DNA from: Dehalococcoidia bacterium
GTDB lineage: Bacteria > Chloroflexota > Dehalococcoidia > GIF9 > UBA5629
Direction: 5' to 3'
NCBI GenBank assembly: GCA_028716085.1
Contig: JAQUQM010000006.1
Coordinates: 1-43,204 of the forward strand
DNA length: 43,204 nt
The first letter of the stretch is position 1. Each line of letters starts with the position of its first letter. Shown here piece by piece: positions 27,694 to 36,835 of the stretch. Below the pieces are notes generated by a model, which searched no databases, was not told where the DNA came from, and saw only the letters and a program-made list of their open reading frames with translations. The position numbers and the translations under genes are program-made.

Positions 27694-28590
27694 CTAGGTA
27701 GCTTTCTCGTCCGCCATAATATCCAGGTAGATATCTTCCAGGGCAGATTGTTTGATGGCGAGGTCCACCAGGGCCCAGTTGCGGTCTGATATTTTACGCA
27801 GCAGTTCCGCCATCTCCTCGATATGCGGTGTCTTCAGGAAATAATTATCATCTTTTCTTTCATAGTCCAGCGGCTCGTCCGACCTGAAAATGATCTCGAA
27901 TTCCCTTTTTCCCATGCTCTTCCTGATGGCTTCCATAGTATCGAAGACGATAAGCTTGCCCTGCTTGATGATGGCTACACGGTCGCAGATATATTCGACG
28001 TGGAATAAATTGTGTGCGCTGAGTATGATCGTCTTTCCTTTTTGACGCAGCTTTTTCAGGTAGTCGATGATGAAAAATGATGTCAGGGGATCCAGGCCTG
28101 AATTGGGCTCATCGAGTATTAAAAGTTCCGGTTCGTGTATAAGGGTACGGGCGATGGCTACCTTGCGCTTCATGCCCTTGGAAAGCTCACCGATCAGCTT
28201 GTTGCCCGCATCCAGCTTGAGTGAGTCCAGCAGTTCAGTGCTGCGCTCTTTGGTGACGTCGCGAGGCAGGCCGTAGATATCTGCGAAAAAGGATAGATAT
28301 TCGGCCGGTGTCATGTTCTCATACAGCGGATTTTCCTCGGGCAGGTAACCCAGCGATTTTTTCACCTTGAGCCCGTGTTTCTGCATGTCATACCCCATCA
28401 CGTCAACCGTACCTTCGCTGGGTGTTATCAGCCCGACAATCATTTTGAGGGTTGTGGTCTTGCCGGCGCCGTTGTGGCCGATAATACCTACGATCTCACC
28501 CTGATTTACGCTGAGATTTAGTTCCGCTACGGCGGCAAAATCCCCGTAACGCTTGGATAGCCCGGTCAGTTTTACGATTGATTCTCGCAT
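27694..28590 (-). CDS. ABC transporter ATP-binding protein (ABC-2/NatA-like)
   Basis: Walker A GHNGAGKTTTLK, signature LSKGMKRKVAIARTLIHEP, ELLILDEPNSGLDP. The ORF extends to 28833, but ATG at 28590 (MRESIVKLTGLSKRYGD) is the likely start. Confidence 0.9.
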   Translation of the reverse strand: MRESIVKLTGLSKRYGDFAAVAELNLSVNQGEIVGIIGHNGAGKTTTLKMIVGLITPSEGTVDVMGYDMQKHGLKVKKSLGYLPEENPLYENMTPAEYLSFFADIYGLPRDVTKERSTELLDSLKLDAGNKLIGELSKGMKRKVAIARTLIHEPELLILDEPNSGLDPLTSFFIIDYLKKLRQKGKTIILSAHNLFHVEYICDRVAIIKQGKLIVFDTMEAIRKSMGKREFEIIFRSDEPLDYERKDDNYFLKTPHIEEMAELLRKISDRNWALVDLAIKQSALEDIYLDIMADEKAT

Positions 28591-28623
28591 ATCCGGCTTA
28601 CCGAGTATAAAATATAATTCGCT

Positions 28624-30444
28624 ATGCGCAATACGCTGATTATAGCAGGTCGCGAAATAATGCGCCTGCGCGCACGGTTCGGCGGTAAAATGATCGCTGC
28701 CGTGCTGATCCTGCTGATATCGGCGGGGGTGGTCTCCTCCCTGGTTTTCATTCAGGGCATGGTGCTGGCCAAAGACTTCTATATCGTGGGAGTTTCTCCA
28801 GGCGCACCGCTGATCTTCGACCAGCGTTTTCACCTGGTGCAGGTAGATCCGTCACAGAGCGGCGTCGCGCTCAAATCGGGTCAGATCGATGTTTATGTGA
28901 CGGGCAAGGCAGCTTTTTATAGAGCGGACGACCGCTCGCAGCATGCGGCGGGGGCGATAAAGAAATACCTGGAGAAAAAAGAAATCGCCCGCATAGCCGA
29001 CCAGTACCCCCTCAACCAGGCCTTCCCGCTGAGGGTGGAAGTAAATTACCTGAAGGCGCCTACCGAAAATATGTCGGCAGCCGCCGTTACGCTTGCCGAT
29101 ATCGTGCGTGTGGGGCAGGAAGCTGATACCCCCGCAAATTCGCCAACCGTCAACGGGGGAAATCCGATGGAGGATGAAAATCCGCTGGCCGGCCAGCCGC
29201 CCGCAGCTTATGTGCCCAGCGAATCCGACGAACTGGTGAAGCAACAATTGGAGGTGTCGCTGAGTTCCAGGCTGGTGCCCGAGTTTAAAGCGGAGTTTGC
29301 CAGCAATAAACAGTTGATCGTGCCGTCTTTGATGAGCCCTCCCATACCGCTGGCGCAGGTGCTGCTGGCCTTCGCCTACATTTTGCCCATCTTCTTCATC
29401 AGTATATTTTTTACCAGCGGCTTCATTGAAGAAAAGCTGGGACGTAAACTCAATATACTGCTCTCGGCGCCGGTAACACCGCTTCAGATTATCCTGGGAA
29501 AGATGCTGCCCTATGTCGGTTATTCTCTGATCATCGTGGTGCTGATAACGCTGATATTTCACGGAGACCTGCTGCTGGCGCTGGCCATCTTCCTCCCCGT
29601 GATCCTCTTCATCTTTGCCATCTATCTGGGTGTAGCCCTGCAATATCGCACATATCGAGACCAGACTTTTTTCTCGCTGGTGGCGGTAACGGTCATAACG
29701 GGATACCTGGTTTTCCCCGCCATGTTTGTGGGAATAAATGACCTGAGTTACGTCTCGCCGCTCACGCTGGCGGTGCAGATGTTCCGCGGCGAAAGCTTTA
29801 CGGTTCTGCAGTACATGCTCGCGGCTGTACCCATGCTGCTCGTTTTCCTGCTGGCGATAACGGTGGGGACGCGTGTCTTCAACGAGGAATACCTGATGAA
29901 CTTCAAGCCCCTCCACGTAAAGATCCGTGAGGCCATTTACCTCGCTATGGACAAGCGGCACCTGGCTGCCTCAGCGGCTGTTTTCAGCCTGCTCTTCATC
30001 CCGGTAGTATTTATGTTTGAACTGGCAGCGATAACCCTCTCCCTCAATTTGCCCACTCCCATCGCCCTGGGTTTTCTCATATTCACATGTGTTGCAATCG
30101 AGGAAACCGCCAAATCTGTGACAGTCGCCGTGACCATCGAACGCGGCCTGGTTAAAACATGGGCCAGGGTCATTTTGCTGGCGGTAGTTTCCGCCGTCTT
30201 CTTTTTCCTGGGCGAAAAAGTGCTGTTGTTCATGTCGCTCAGTGTCATTTCCGAGTCGGTCTTTACCAATGCGGTATTTGCCGGCAACCTCCTCTGGATA
30301 CCGCTGTTGTTACATTGTGTCTGCACTACGATCGTGTGCCTGATCACATGGAGGTTTGGTATCAAAAGCTACCCCCTGGCGCTGCTGGCCGGTTCGATAG
30401 TTCACGGGTTGTATAACCTTTCTGTCATAGGGGTGTTGCGGTGA
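28624..30444 (+). CDS. ABC-2 permease with C-terminal PrsW/CPBP-like intramembrane protease domain
   Basis: N-terminal NatB-like permease (FFTSGFIEEKLGRKLNILLSAPVTPLQIILGKMLPYVGYS); C-terminal membrane domain with CVAIEETAKSV and SIVHGLYNLSVIG. Confidence 0.75.
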   Translation: MRNTLIIAGREIMRLRARFGGKMIAAVLILLISAGVVSSLVFIQGMVLAKDFYIVGVSPGAPLIFDQRFHLVQVDPSQSGVALKSGQIDVYVTGKAAFYRADDRSQHAAGAIKKYLEKKEIARIADQYPLNQAFPLRVEVNYLKAPTENMSAAAVTLADIVRVGQEADTPANSPTVNGGNPMEDENPLAGQPPAAYVPSESDELVKQQLEVSLSSRLVPEFKAEFASNKQLIVPSLMSPPIPLAQVLLAFAYILPIFFISIFFTSGFIEEKLGRKLNILLSAPVTPLQIILGKMLPYVGYSLIIVVLITLIFHGDLLLALAIFLPVILFIFAIYLGVALQYRTYRDQTFFSLVAVTVITGYLVFPAMFVGINDLSYVSPLTLAVQMFRGESFTVLQYMLAAVPMLLVFLLAITVGTRVFNEEYLMNFKPLHVKIREAIYLAMDKRHLAASAAVFSLLFIPVVFMFELAAITLSLNLPTPIALGFLIFTCVAIEETAKSVTVAVTIERGLVKTWARVILLAVVSAVFFFLGEKVLLFMSLSVISESVFTNAVFAGNLLWIPLLLHCVCTTIVCLITWRFGIKSYPLALLAGSIVHGLYNLSVIGVLR

Positions 30445-31475
30445 AAGGATTTTTCTCCATGGTGCTGCGCGAGCTCAAGGCGCTGCGCAAAGAAAAGACC
30501 ATCATGTTTGCTATCCTGATCCAGCTTTTTATCGCATCCTTTTCCTCGGTGATCCTGCTGGGAATTATGGTTTATTACGACCCCGATTCCATAGGCCAGA
30601 ATGCCCAGCTCAGGTTGGACGTGGGGGTGCTGGGAGATACGCAGAGCCAGTTCACCAACCTACTGGAGCAGCGCCACCACAGGGTGAGAGTGTTCAGCGA
30701 TGCCGCCAAAGCTGAAACTGCTTTTAAAGCGGGCAGGCTGGATGCCATAGTTTATATTCCGGAGGACAGCAAGGACGTGGTTGAGATGAAGCTGGTACTG
30801 CCGGAGATGGATGCGCAGGCGACGCTGGTGCTGATGTTGCTCAAAGAGCCTCTGGAAAAATACGAAAATTACCTGCGGGAGCAACAGGGACTTATTGTGA
30901 GATACCAGGATATCAAGGGCAAGCCCTTTTCCACCAATGAGTTTCTTTACACTATCATCATCCCCATTCTCATGTTCTTCCCTGCCTTCATTGCGGGCAG
31001 CATGGTGATCGACTCCATCTCCGAAGAAATGGAAAATAAAACACTGGAGACGCTGCTTTCGGCTCCGGTGTCCATCAATCAGATCACGGGCGCCAAGATT
31101 GCAGCTTCGGTAGTCGTAGGCGCACTGCAGTGCATAGCCTGGATCATCCTCCTCGGCCTTAATGGATTCTCCGTGCAGAACGCCTGGATAATTCTAATAC
31201 TTTCCATGCTGGTAATTGCCATCGTAGCGCTGCTGGCGCTGCTGGTTTCACTGGTCTTCCGGGACCGTGAGCGCTCGCAGTTCATCTACTCCCTTGTCAT
31301 ACTCGTGCTCTTCTCGCTCACTTATTTCGTCAATCCTTCTCCGTTCGCGCTGGTGGCGCGGCTGGCCACGGGCGATCCCTTTGTGGGAGCAGGGCAGCTG
31401 CTGGTATATGTGATCATGCTGGGAGCACTGGTGGCGGTGACGCCTTTCATTACGAAGAGATTAACGAGAGTGTAA
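30441..31475 (+). CDS. ABC-2 type permease
   Basis: IAGSMVIDSISEEMENKTLETLLSAPVSINQITGAKI and C-terminal TM helices; 4-bp overlap with upstream permease. Confidence 0.85.
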   Translation: MKGFFSMVLRELKALRKEKTIMFAILIQLFIASFSSVILLGIMVYYDPDSIGQNAQLRLDVGVLGDTQSQFTNLLEQRHHRVRVFSDAAKAETAFKAGRLDAIVYIPEDSKDVVEMKLVLPEMDAQATLVLMLLKEPLEKYENYLREQQGLIVRYQDIKGKPFSTNEFLYTIIIPILMFFPAFIAGSMVIDSISEEMENKTLETLLSAPVSINQITGAKIAASVVVGALQCIAWIILLGLNGFSVQNAWIILILSMLVIAIVALLALLVSLVFRDRERSQFIYSLVILVLFSLTYFVNPSPFALVARLATGDPFVGAGQLLVYVIMLGALVAVTPFITKRLTRV

Positions 31476-31477
31476 TT

Positions 31478-31757
31478 AATTACAAGCTCCAAAATCCAAG
31501 AACCAAATTCCAAACAATATTCCAAATTCTAAGCTCTAAACCCTAAACTCTAAACAAACCCGAATATTCAAACTCTAAACTCTAAATAAATCCAAAATAC
31601 AAATTACAAAAACCAAAACATTTTGAGCTTTGTGTTTTGAAATTGTTTAGGATTTAGGGTTTGGTATTTAGGATTTTATTAATTGGAATTTGTTTGGAGC
31701 TTGGAGCTTTAGTATTGGAGTTTGTTTAGCACTTAGGGTTTAGAGTTTGGGATTTTC
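31478..31757. repeat. Degenerate heptamer inverted-repeat element (long copy)
   Basis: Left arm (to ~31620) CYAAAYN-type 7-mers, e.g. ctctaaaccctaaactctaaac; right arm TTTRGRN-type 7-mers, e.g. tttaggatttagggtttggtatttagga. Strand bias flips at ~31620. Confidence 0.75.
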
Positions 31758-31761
31758 ACTA

Positions 31762-32673
31762 TTATAGATGATTATGTTTCCCGAAAAGCGCCTTCTCAAT
31801 CTCCCTGATTCTCTCCAATCCCTTGATCTCGCGGGGGAACAAGGGCAGCTCGGTGGTTTGCAAGCCGCAGTATTTCATCCGGATCAGCTCCAAATATTCC
31901 TTCTGCTGTGTGGCGCGCTCCTGCATAAAAGCCGAATCCGGCGACTTCACCACGTTATTAATGATGAGGCAGCTCACCTTGAATCCGAATTTGTGCATCT
32001 CTTCGAAAATACTATCGAGCTGATTAACAGCTAAGGCCTCGGGTATGGCTATGATATTGAAACCAACATTATTGCGCAGGAAAGAAACATCCAGTGCGGA
32101 AAGAGCTTCCCAGCGGCGGATGATATCCAGGATGGGCTCCCTGGTGCCCGACCCGGCCTTTAACCGGGTATAGATGCGCGGCGCTGCTTTGAGGTGTTTG
32201 CTGAGCATGGCGGGAGTGTGCAGCAGAGCCAGGGTCTGTCCCAGTGGAGCTGTATCCCACACGATGGCATCATAAGCATGGCTTTCTACAAGCTCGCGGA
32301 TATAGTCGACCATAAACTCCTCGGCGAGTCCCGGCAGCATGGACGACATGAAATCCACGAACTCGGGATAGCCGATGTCCACGAAGGACGAGAAAACCTG
32401 GAAAACATCCCTGCCGAATTTGCCGTCCCACATCTGCTGAACTTCCGCCGCTCCCAGCTCGCTGAAAAACAGGTTTTGTGTGACAGGGGTGGGTTTTACC
32501 CTGGGCTTGATCTCGAAAATGTGCTGCAGTGAAGGGGTCGCGTCGGTGGAGATTACCAGCGTCTTTTCCCCTTCCTGAGCGAAATGCAGGCCTGCCGCCG
32601 CAGCGCAGGTGGTCTTGCCCACACCGCCTTTGCCTGCAAAGACCGTGACCGCAGTTTCGGTTTTTCCCGGCAT
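31762..32673 (-). CDS. ArsA family ATPase (arsenite-pump/Get3-like)
   Basis: Deviant Walker A VFAGKGGVGKTTCAAA; YDAIVWDTAPLGQTLALL. ATG at 32673 preferred over the ORF start at 32826. Confidence 0.85.
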   Translation of the reverse strand: MPGKTETAVTVFAGKGGVGKTTCAAAAGLHFAQEGEKTLVISTDATPSLQHIFEIKPRVKPTPVTQNLFFSELGAAEVQQMWDGKFGRDVFQVFSSFVDIGYPEFVDFMSSMLPGLAEEFMVDYIRELVESHAYDAIVWDTAPLGQTLALLHTPAMLSKHLKAAPRIYTRLKAGSGTREPILDIIRRWEALSALDVSFLRNNVGFNIIAIPEALAVNQLDSIFEEMHKFGFKVSCLIINNVVKSPDSAFMQERATQQKEYLELIRMKYCGLQTTELPLFPREIKGLERIREIEKALFGKHNHL

Positions 32674-32797
32674 GCGGCTATTGTAAATAATACGGAAGGT
32701 ATTGTAAAAAGGCCGATTCTGAAGTATCATTGCCGCAGATTTTGTTATACGACATCCTTGCTTGATGCGGGATGGTTGCAGAAGGAGCTGTAATAGG

Positions 32798-34276
32798 ATG
32801 CCGCCGTCTGTACTTTCGAAAACCAATTTCCTCTACGGGCTACAGTGCCATAAATACTTCTGGAAACTGCTGTATGCGCGCGAAGAGATACCGCCTGTGG
32901 ATGAGGCCACGCAATTCATCTTCGACCAGGGTCACGAAGTCGGCAACCTCGCCAAGAAACTGTTCCCCGACGGTATTGACATACCCACCGATGACTTTCA
33001 GGCCAGTATCAGGATCACCAAAGAACAGCTATCCAGCGGCAGGCCCCTGTTTGAAGCCAATATGGTGGCAGGCGATATATGCTGCAGGGTGGATATTTTA
33101 AACCCGGCGGGTGATGGTGCGTGGGATATCATCGAGGTGAAAAGCGCCGCCAGCGTTAAAGAGGTGAATATGGCGGATGTCGCCTTTCAAAGGCTATGCT
33201 GCCGGAGAAGCGGGCTGAAGATCGGAAAATGCAAACTCGCTTATATCAACAATAAGTACGTTAAAAAGGGCGAAATCGATCCGGCACAGCTTTTTATCAT
33301 CGAGGATATCACCGACCGTGTGGACGCCGTATCCGACGGTTTACAGGAGCAGGTGGAAGCAGTGCTCGGTGTAATGTCGCAGGAACAATGCCCTGAAGTT
33401 GCCATCGGTCCGCACTGTACATCTCCTTATTCCTGCCCGCTGCAGGACAAGTGCTGGGAGTTTTTGCCGGAACATAATGTCCTCGCCCTATATTATGGGG
33501 GTAACAGGCGCTTCGAACTACTGGAGAACGGCATACAGGAGATCAAAGATATCCCCGACGATTTTTTCAGCAATGAGAAACAGCGCATTCAGCAGGACAG
33601 CGTGATTAAAGGTGAAGCCCATATCAACAGGGAGGCTATCAGGCTGTTTCTCAACCGGTTGCAGTACCCGGTGTACTATCTGGATTTCGAGACTTTCGCT
33701 ACAGCCATACCGTTGTACGACGGAACGCATCCCTATCAACAGATACCCTTCCAGTTTTCGCTTCATGTTGTGGAGAATACCGGAGCTGAACCACGGCACC
33801 ATATGTACCTGGCCGAAGGTATGGAAGATCCCCGTCCCGCCCTGGCCCGGGAGTTGAAGGGCCTGCTGGGGGACAGGGGAAGCATAGTGGCTTACTATTC
33901 GCCTTTCGAGGAGCAGGTATTAAGAGAGCTTGCCGGGGCCTTTCCTCAGTATCAGGGATGGGTCGATAGTTTGCAGCCGAGGATGCTCGACCTGTACCGC
34001 CCGTTCAAGAGCTTCCATTATTACCACCCGGAGCAAAAGGGCAGCGCGTCGCTGAAGAGCGTGCTTCCCGCTATGACAGGGGTGGATTATGACGGGCTGG
34101 GCATAAGCAATGGAAAGGTGGCCGGGGTGGCTTTTCTGGCGGCGGAACGCGGCAGCCTCAGCGAAGCGGAAAGAGAAGTTATACGGGAAAACCTGGGGGA
34201 ATATTGCGGGCAGGATACCTCGGGCATGGTTCTGATAGTGAATAAGCTTACCGAAGCCGCTGAACGCTTACTATAA
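32798..34276 (+). CDS. DUF2779-containing protein with Cas4/RecB-like nuclease region
   Basis: LSKTNFLYGLQCHKYFWKLLY, WDIIEVKSAASVKEVNMADVAFQRLCCR, CTSPYSCPLQDKCWEF, VYYLDFETFATAIPLYDGTHPYQQIPFQFSLH. SD gaaggag upstream of ATG 32798. Confidence 0.85.
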   Translation: MPPSVLSKTNFLYGLQCHKYFWKLLYAREEIPPVDEATQFIFDQGHEVGNLAKKLFPDGIDIPTDDFQASIRITKEQLSSGRPLFEANMVAGDICCRVDILNPAGDGAWDIIEVKSAASVKEVNMADVAFQRLCCRRSGLKIGKCKLAYINNKYVKKGEIDPAQLFIIEDITDRVDAVSDGLQEQVEAVLGVMSQEQCPEVAIGPHCTSPYSCPLQDKCWEFLPEHNVLALYYGGNRRFELLENGIQEIKDIPDDFFSNEKQRIQQDSVIKGEAHINREAIRLFLNRLQYPVYYLDFETFATAIPLYDGTHPYQQIPFQFSLHVVENTGAEPRHHMYLAEGMEDPRPALARELKGLLGDRGSIVAYYSPFEEQVLRELAGAFPQYQGWVDSLQPRMLDLYRPFKSFHYYHPEQKGSASLKSVLPAMTGVDYDGLGISNGKVAGVAFLAAERGSLSEAEREVIRENLGEYCGQDTSGMVLIVNKLTEAAERLL

Positions 34277-34825
34277 AGCGGTAATTTCCTCTACGGACAG
34301 ATCCGGGATATCATCGTTCAGAAGCAGGAAAAGCTCCAGAGTGTAGTCTATACCTTTCGCAGGATCGTGGATGGCAAAGCTGCCGAAATCCGGAGCCATG
34401 CGGGTTACCTGGCGGTAGGCGTTGACCACGATGGCTTTAGTCCCGGCATCGGCTGAATTCGAGAACTTCTTAAGGTTGTACAGGCCTATATAGTACCAGG
34501 CCGGGAAGATATCGGGATTCCGCGTTAAGACCTGGCCGAACAGCTTGAAGGACTCATCGATTTTACCCAGGTTATACAGGCTGACTGCCTTATTGGTAAG
34601 TGCCATAATATTCTCCGGCTCGATTTGCAGGGCGTGGTTGAAGCAAGCGACAGCCTCGTCATTCTGATCCAGCCTGAAGTGACATAAACCTTTGTTGATC
34701 AAATCACCGGCGGTCAATTCACCCTCATGCTCTTTAATCAGGGAGCAGCAGAAATCCAGCGATTTTTCGTATTCTTCGTTTTCGAAATGCTCGTTGATCA
34801 ACTGCCGCAGCTCTTCGATTTTCAC
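34271..34825 (-). CDS. TPR-repeat protein
   Basis: TPR units such as GLCHFRLDQNDEAVACFNHALQIEPENIMALTNKAVSLYNLGKIDESFKLFGQVLTRNP. Confidence 0.75.
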   Translation of the reverse strand: MKIEELRQLINEHFENEEYEKSLDFCCSLIKEHEGELTAGDLINKGLCHFRLDQNDEAVACFNHALQIEPENIMALTNKAVSLYNLGKIDESFKLFGQVLTRNPDIFPAWYYIGLYNLKKFSNSADAGTKAIVVNAYRQVTRMAPDFGSFAIHDPAKGIDYTLELFLLLNDDIPDLSVEEITAL

Positions 34826-34887
34826 AGGCCTCTCCTTAAATTCTCTGGGTTAACCTTAGCACAATCCGGTACTTCAGCCAAACAGAT

Positions 34888-35253
34888 TTAGGACCTGTTC
34901 TTTTTGGGTTTAGCAGGTAAAGATGCGGCGAAGGCATGGGCACGCTTAAGCCATTCATTGAATGCCGTTGTATCTTCATAAAGGTTTTTGGGTACTACGA
35001 TATATTCCTTCATAATGCGGCCTTTCAGGGGCTCGAAGGGTTTGGCATCCGGGAATTTCTTCATGATTTCAGTTCTATCGCTTTCCGATAAACGGATGAA
35101 AATATTGTCTTCATGCACTCCGGCGAACATATTGCGGTTAATCCAGAAAACGGGGGAGCCGAACATGGGCCTCTTGTCGCACGTAAAGCGCAATAGCGCA
35201 GAGTCGAGCAATTTACCCAGCTCGGGCGAGCTTTTCTTCCACTTCATTTCCAT
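34888..35253 (-). CDS. TfoX N-terminal domain-like protein
   Basis: KRPMFGSPVFWINRNMFAGVHEDNIFIRLSESDR ... PFEPLKGRIMKEYIVVP matches the TfoX_N pattern. Confidence 0.7.
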   Translation of the reverse strand: MEMKWKKSSPELGKLLDSALLRFTCDKRPMFGSPVFWINRNMFAGVHEDNIFIRLSESDRTEIMKKFPDAKPFEPLKGRIMKEYIVVPKNLYEDTTAFNEWLKRAHAFAASLPAKPKKNRS

Positions 35254-35333
35254 AGCCAGGACTCCTTAACAGTGCGGTTAATTTAACAGGTAATTCTGAA
35301 CTGACGGCCTGGCATTGGCTCAATATGCCGCAG

Positions 35334-36029
35334 CTACGCCCAGCCCTCTGCTTCCAGGTGGTCGTGCAGTTCATCGGGATGATGACGACAACGGTATTCG
35401 AGTCTGCTTGATTCTGCGTGTGCATGGGTATAGGTCCAGCCCTGCGCCATACGGTTGCGTTCATGCAATTCGTGCAGCAGCACATAGCCACGTTCCTCTT
35501 CCTCGAGATCATCATCGATCCATACCTCGTTGTGAGGCACAAACTCGTAGACGTGGTCGTGGCCACCCTCGGTGAAGTCGATGTCGAACACACTTCTCAC
35601 CATACGCCCGTTTACAATCCACACGCTGACACCGTTACTCAGTTTCTTCCACAGGCTGTCATGTACCTGGGCCGGGTCAGGTAAATCCTGATAATTATGC
35701 GTGGCATGTTGTAAGTCCCCGGCCTTGCGTCTTTCATTGCGTTCGGCCTGGTCGGCCCGCTCCAGCGCATCATCATATGACGCACCCTTTGCCATTAACC
35801 TGTGTTCCACAAGCAGGTGGTCGATGAAAAATTCCGTCTCATCTTCTTTAGCTTCGCGATCAATCCATAATTCATTGACGGGTATATAGGGAAACCTGTA
35901 ATGCTGGCCGAAGTTGGTGAACTCCTCATCGATGTGGGTGCGGACATATGTGCCGTCGACGATCCACACAACGAGATTTCCCCGCCGGTCGACTTCTTTG
36001 AGATAGGGTGGCTTCAATGCGCTGCTCAA
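35334..36029 (-). CDS. Hypothetical protein with two tandem homologous domains; start uncertain
   Basis: Paired motifs VVWIVDGTYVRTHIDEEFTNFGQHYRFPYIPVNELWID / SVWIVNGRMVRSVFDIDFTEGGHDHVYEFVPHNEVWID. The ORF opens to 36359, but its 5' part is antisense to the MBL gene; TTG 36029 is one possible start. Confidence 0.6.
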   Translation of the reverse strand: MSSALKPPYLKEVDRRGNLVVWIVDGTYVRTHIDEEFTNFGQHYRFPYIPVNELWIDREAKEDETEFFIDHLLVEHRLMAKGASYDDALERADQAERNERRKAGDLQHATHNYQDLPDPAQVHDSLWKKLSNGVSVWIVNGRMVRSVFDIDFTEGGHDHVYEFVPHNEVWIDDDLEEEERGYVLLHELHERNRMAQGWTYTHAHAESSRLEYRCRHHPDELHDHLEAEGWA

Positions 36030-36086
36030 CTTTATTCGAGTATATGGACTTCTAACCAGGCAGTCAAGCGGATATAATCTAACGTA

Positions 36087-36797
36087 ATGATGGAGGTTGT
36101 GCCCGGCGTTTACAAGCTGAGCGGTCCCTGGGACCAGGCGGACCTGGGCGCCAATGTTTACCTGGTGGCCGAGGGTGGTGAACTCACATTGATCGATAGC
36201 GGATACGCGGGGAAGGCCGTGCGAATATTGAAAAGGGTGCACAACCTCGGTTTCACGGCACATCGCATTACCCATATCATAGTCACGCATAACCATCCCG
36301 ACCATGTGGGCAGCCTGGCCGCGCTGAAGAAGATGACGGGGGCGAAGGTAATAGCGCATCAGGCAGATGCACCATATATTGAAGGCAGGTTACCGCAGCC
36401 GGGACCTTTCCGCCCCGCGCTGTATAAAGCCTTGTGGCATCCGTTATTAAAACTGCTGCAAGCCGAACCTGCAACTGTTGATATTGCGGTAAGCGATAAT
36501 GAGGAATTGCCTGTTGCCGGAGGCATCAGGGTCATTCATACGCCGGGGCACACGCCCGGCAGCATATGTATCTATCTCAAGCAGAAAAGATTGATGTTCA
36601 CCGGTGATTTGATTGCACGCCGGCTCGATATCAAGCTGCCGTCGCTGGCCTTTACTGCGGATATTCCCCAACTATTGAAGTCAATTCACAAGCTGGCCGG
36701 GATTGAGTTTGATGTAGCCTGCTTTGGGCATGGCTGGCCCCTGAAGCATGATGCAAGCCGGAAAGTGAAAGAGTTTGCGGGGAAACTGAGAAATTAA
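36087..36797 (+). CDS. MBL-fold metallo-hydrolase
   Basis: IIVTHNHPDHVGSLAAL, IHTPGHTPGSICIYL, LMFTGDL, CFGHGWPL. Confidence 0.9.
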   Translation: MMEVVPGVYKLSGPWDQADLGANVYLVAEGGELTLIDSGYAGKAVRILKRVHNLGFTAHRITHIIVTHNHPDHVGSLAALKKMTGAKVIAHQADAPYIEGRLPQPGPFRPALYKALWHPLLKLLQAEPATVDIAVSDNEELPVAGGIRVIHTPGHTPGSICIYLKQKRLMFTGDLIARRLDIKLPSLAFTADIPQLLKSIHKLAGIEFDVACFGHGWPLKHDASRKVKEFAGKLRN

Positions 36798-36835
36798 TCA
36801 AGCTAAGAGCTACGATAACTCAATATGTTTACTTT

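Noticed and set aside
28852-29961. 369-aa minus-strand ORF
   Set aside because: Fully antisense to the well-supported ABC-2 permease; composition (H/R/Q-rich, no domain) is typical of a shadow ORF.
27694-31475. Transposon flanked by terminal inverted repeats
   Set aside because: No transposase or integrase, no visible target-site duplication; flanking elements are internally inverted rather than TIR-like. Kept only as a comparative-genomics question.
31478-31757. Telomere-like TTTAGGG repeats suggesting a eukaryotic origin or a linear replicon end
   Set aside because: Units are degenerate, inverted around a centre, and sit between ordinary bacterial genes; not a terminal tandem array.
31478-31757. 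CRISPR array
   Set aside because: No conserved ~25-35 bp repeat alternating with unique spacers; periodicity is ~7 bp.
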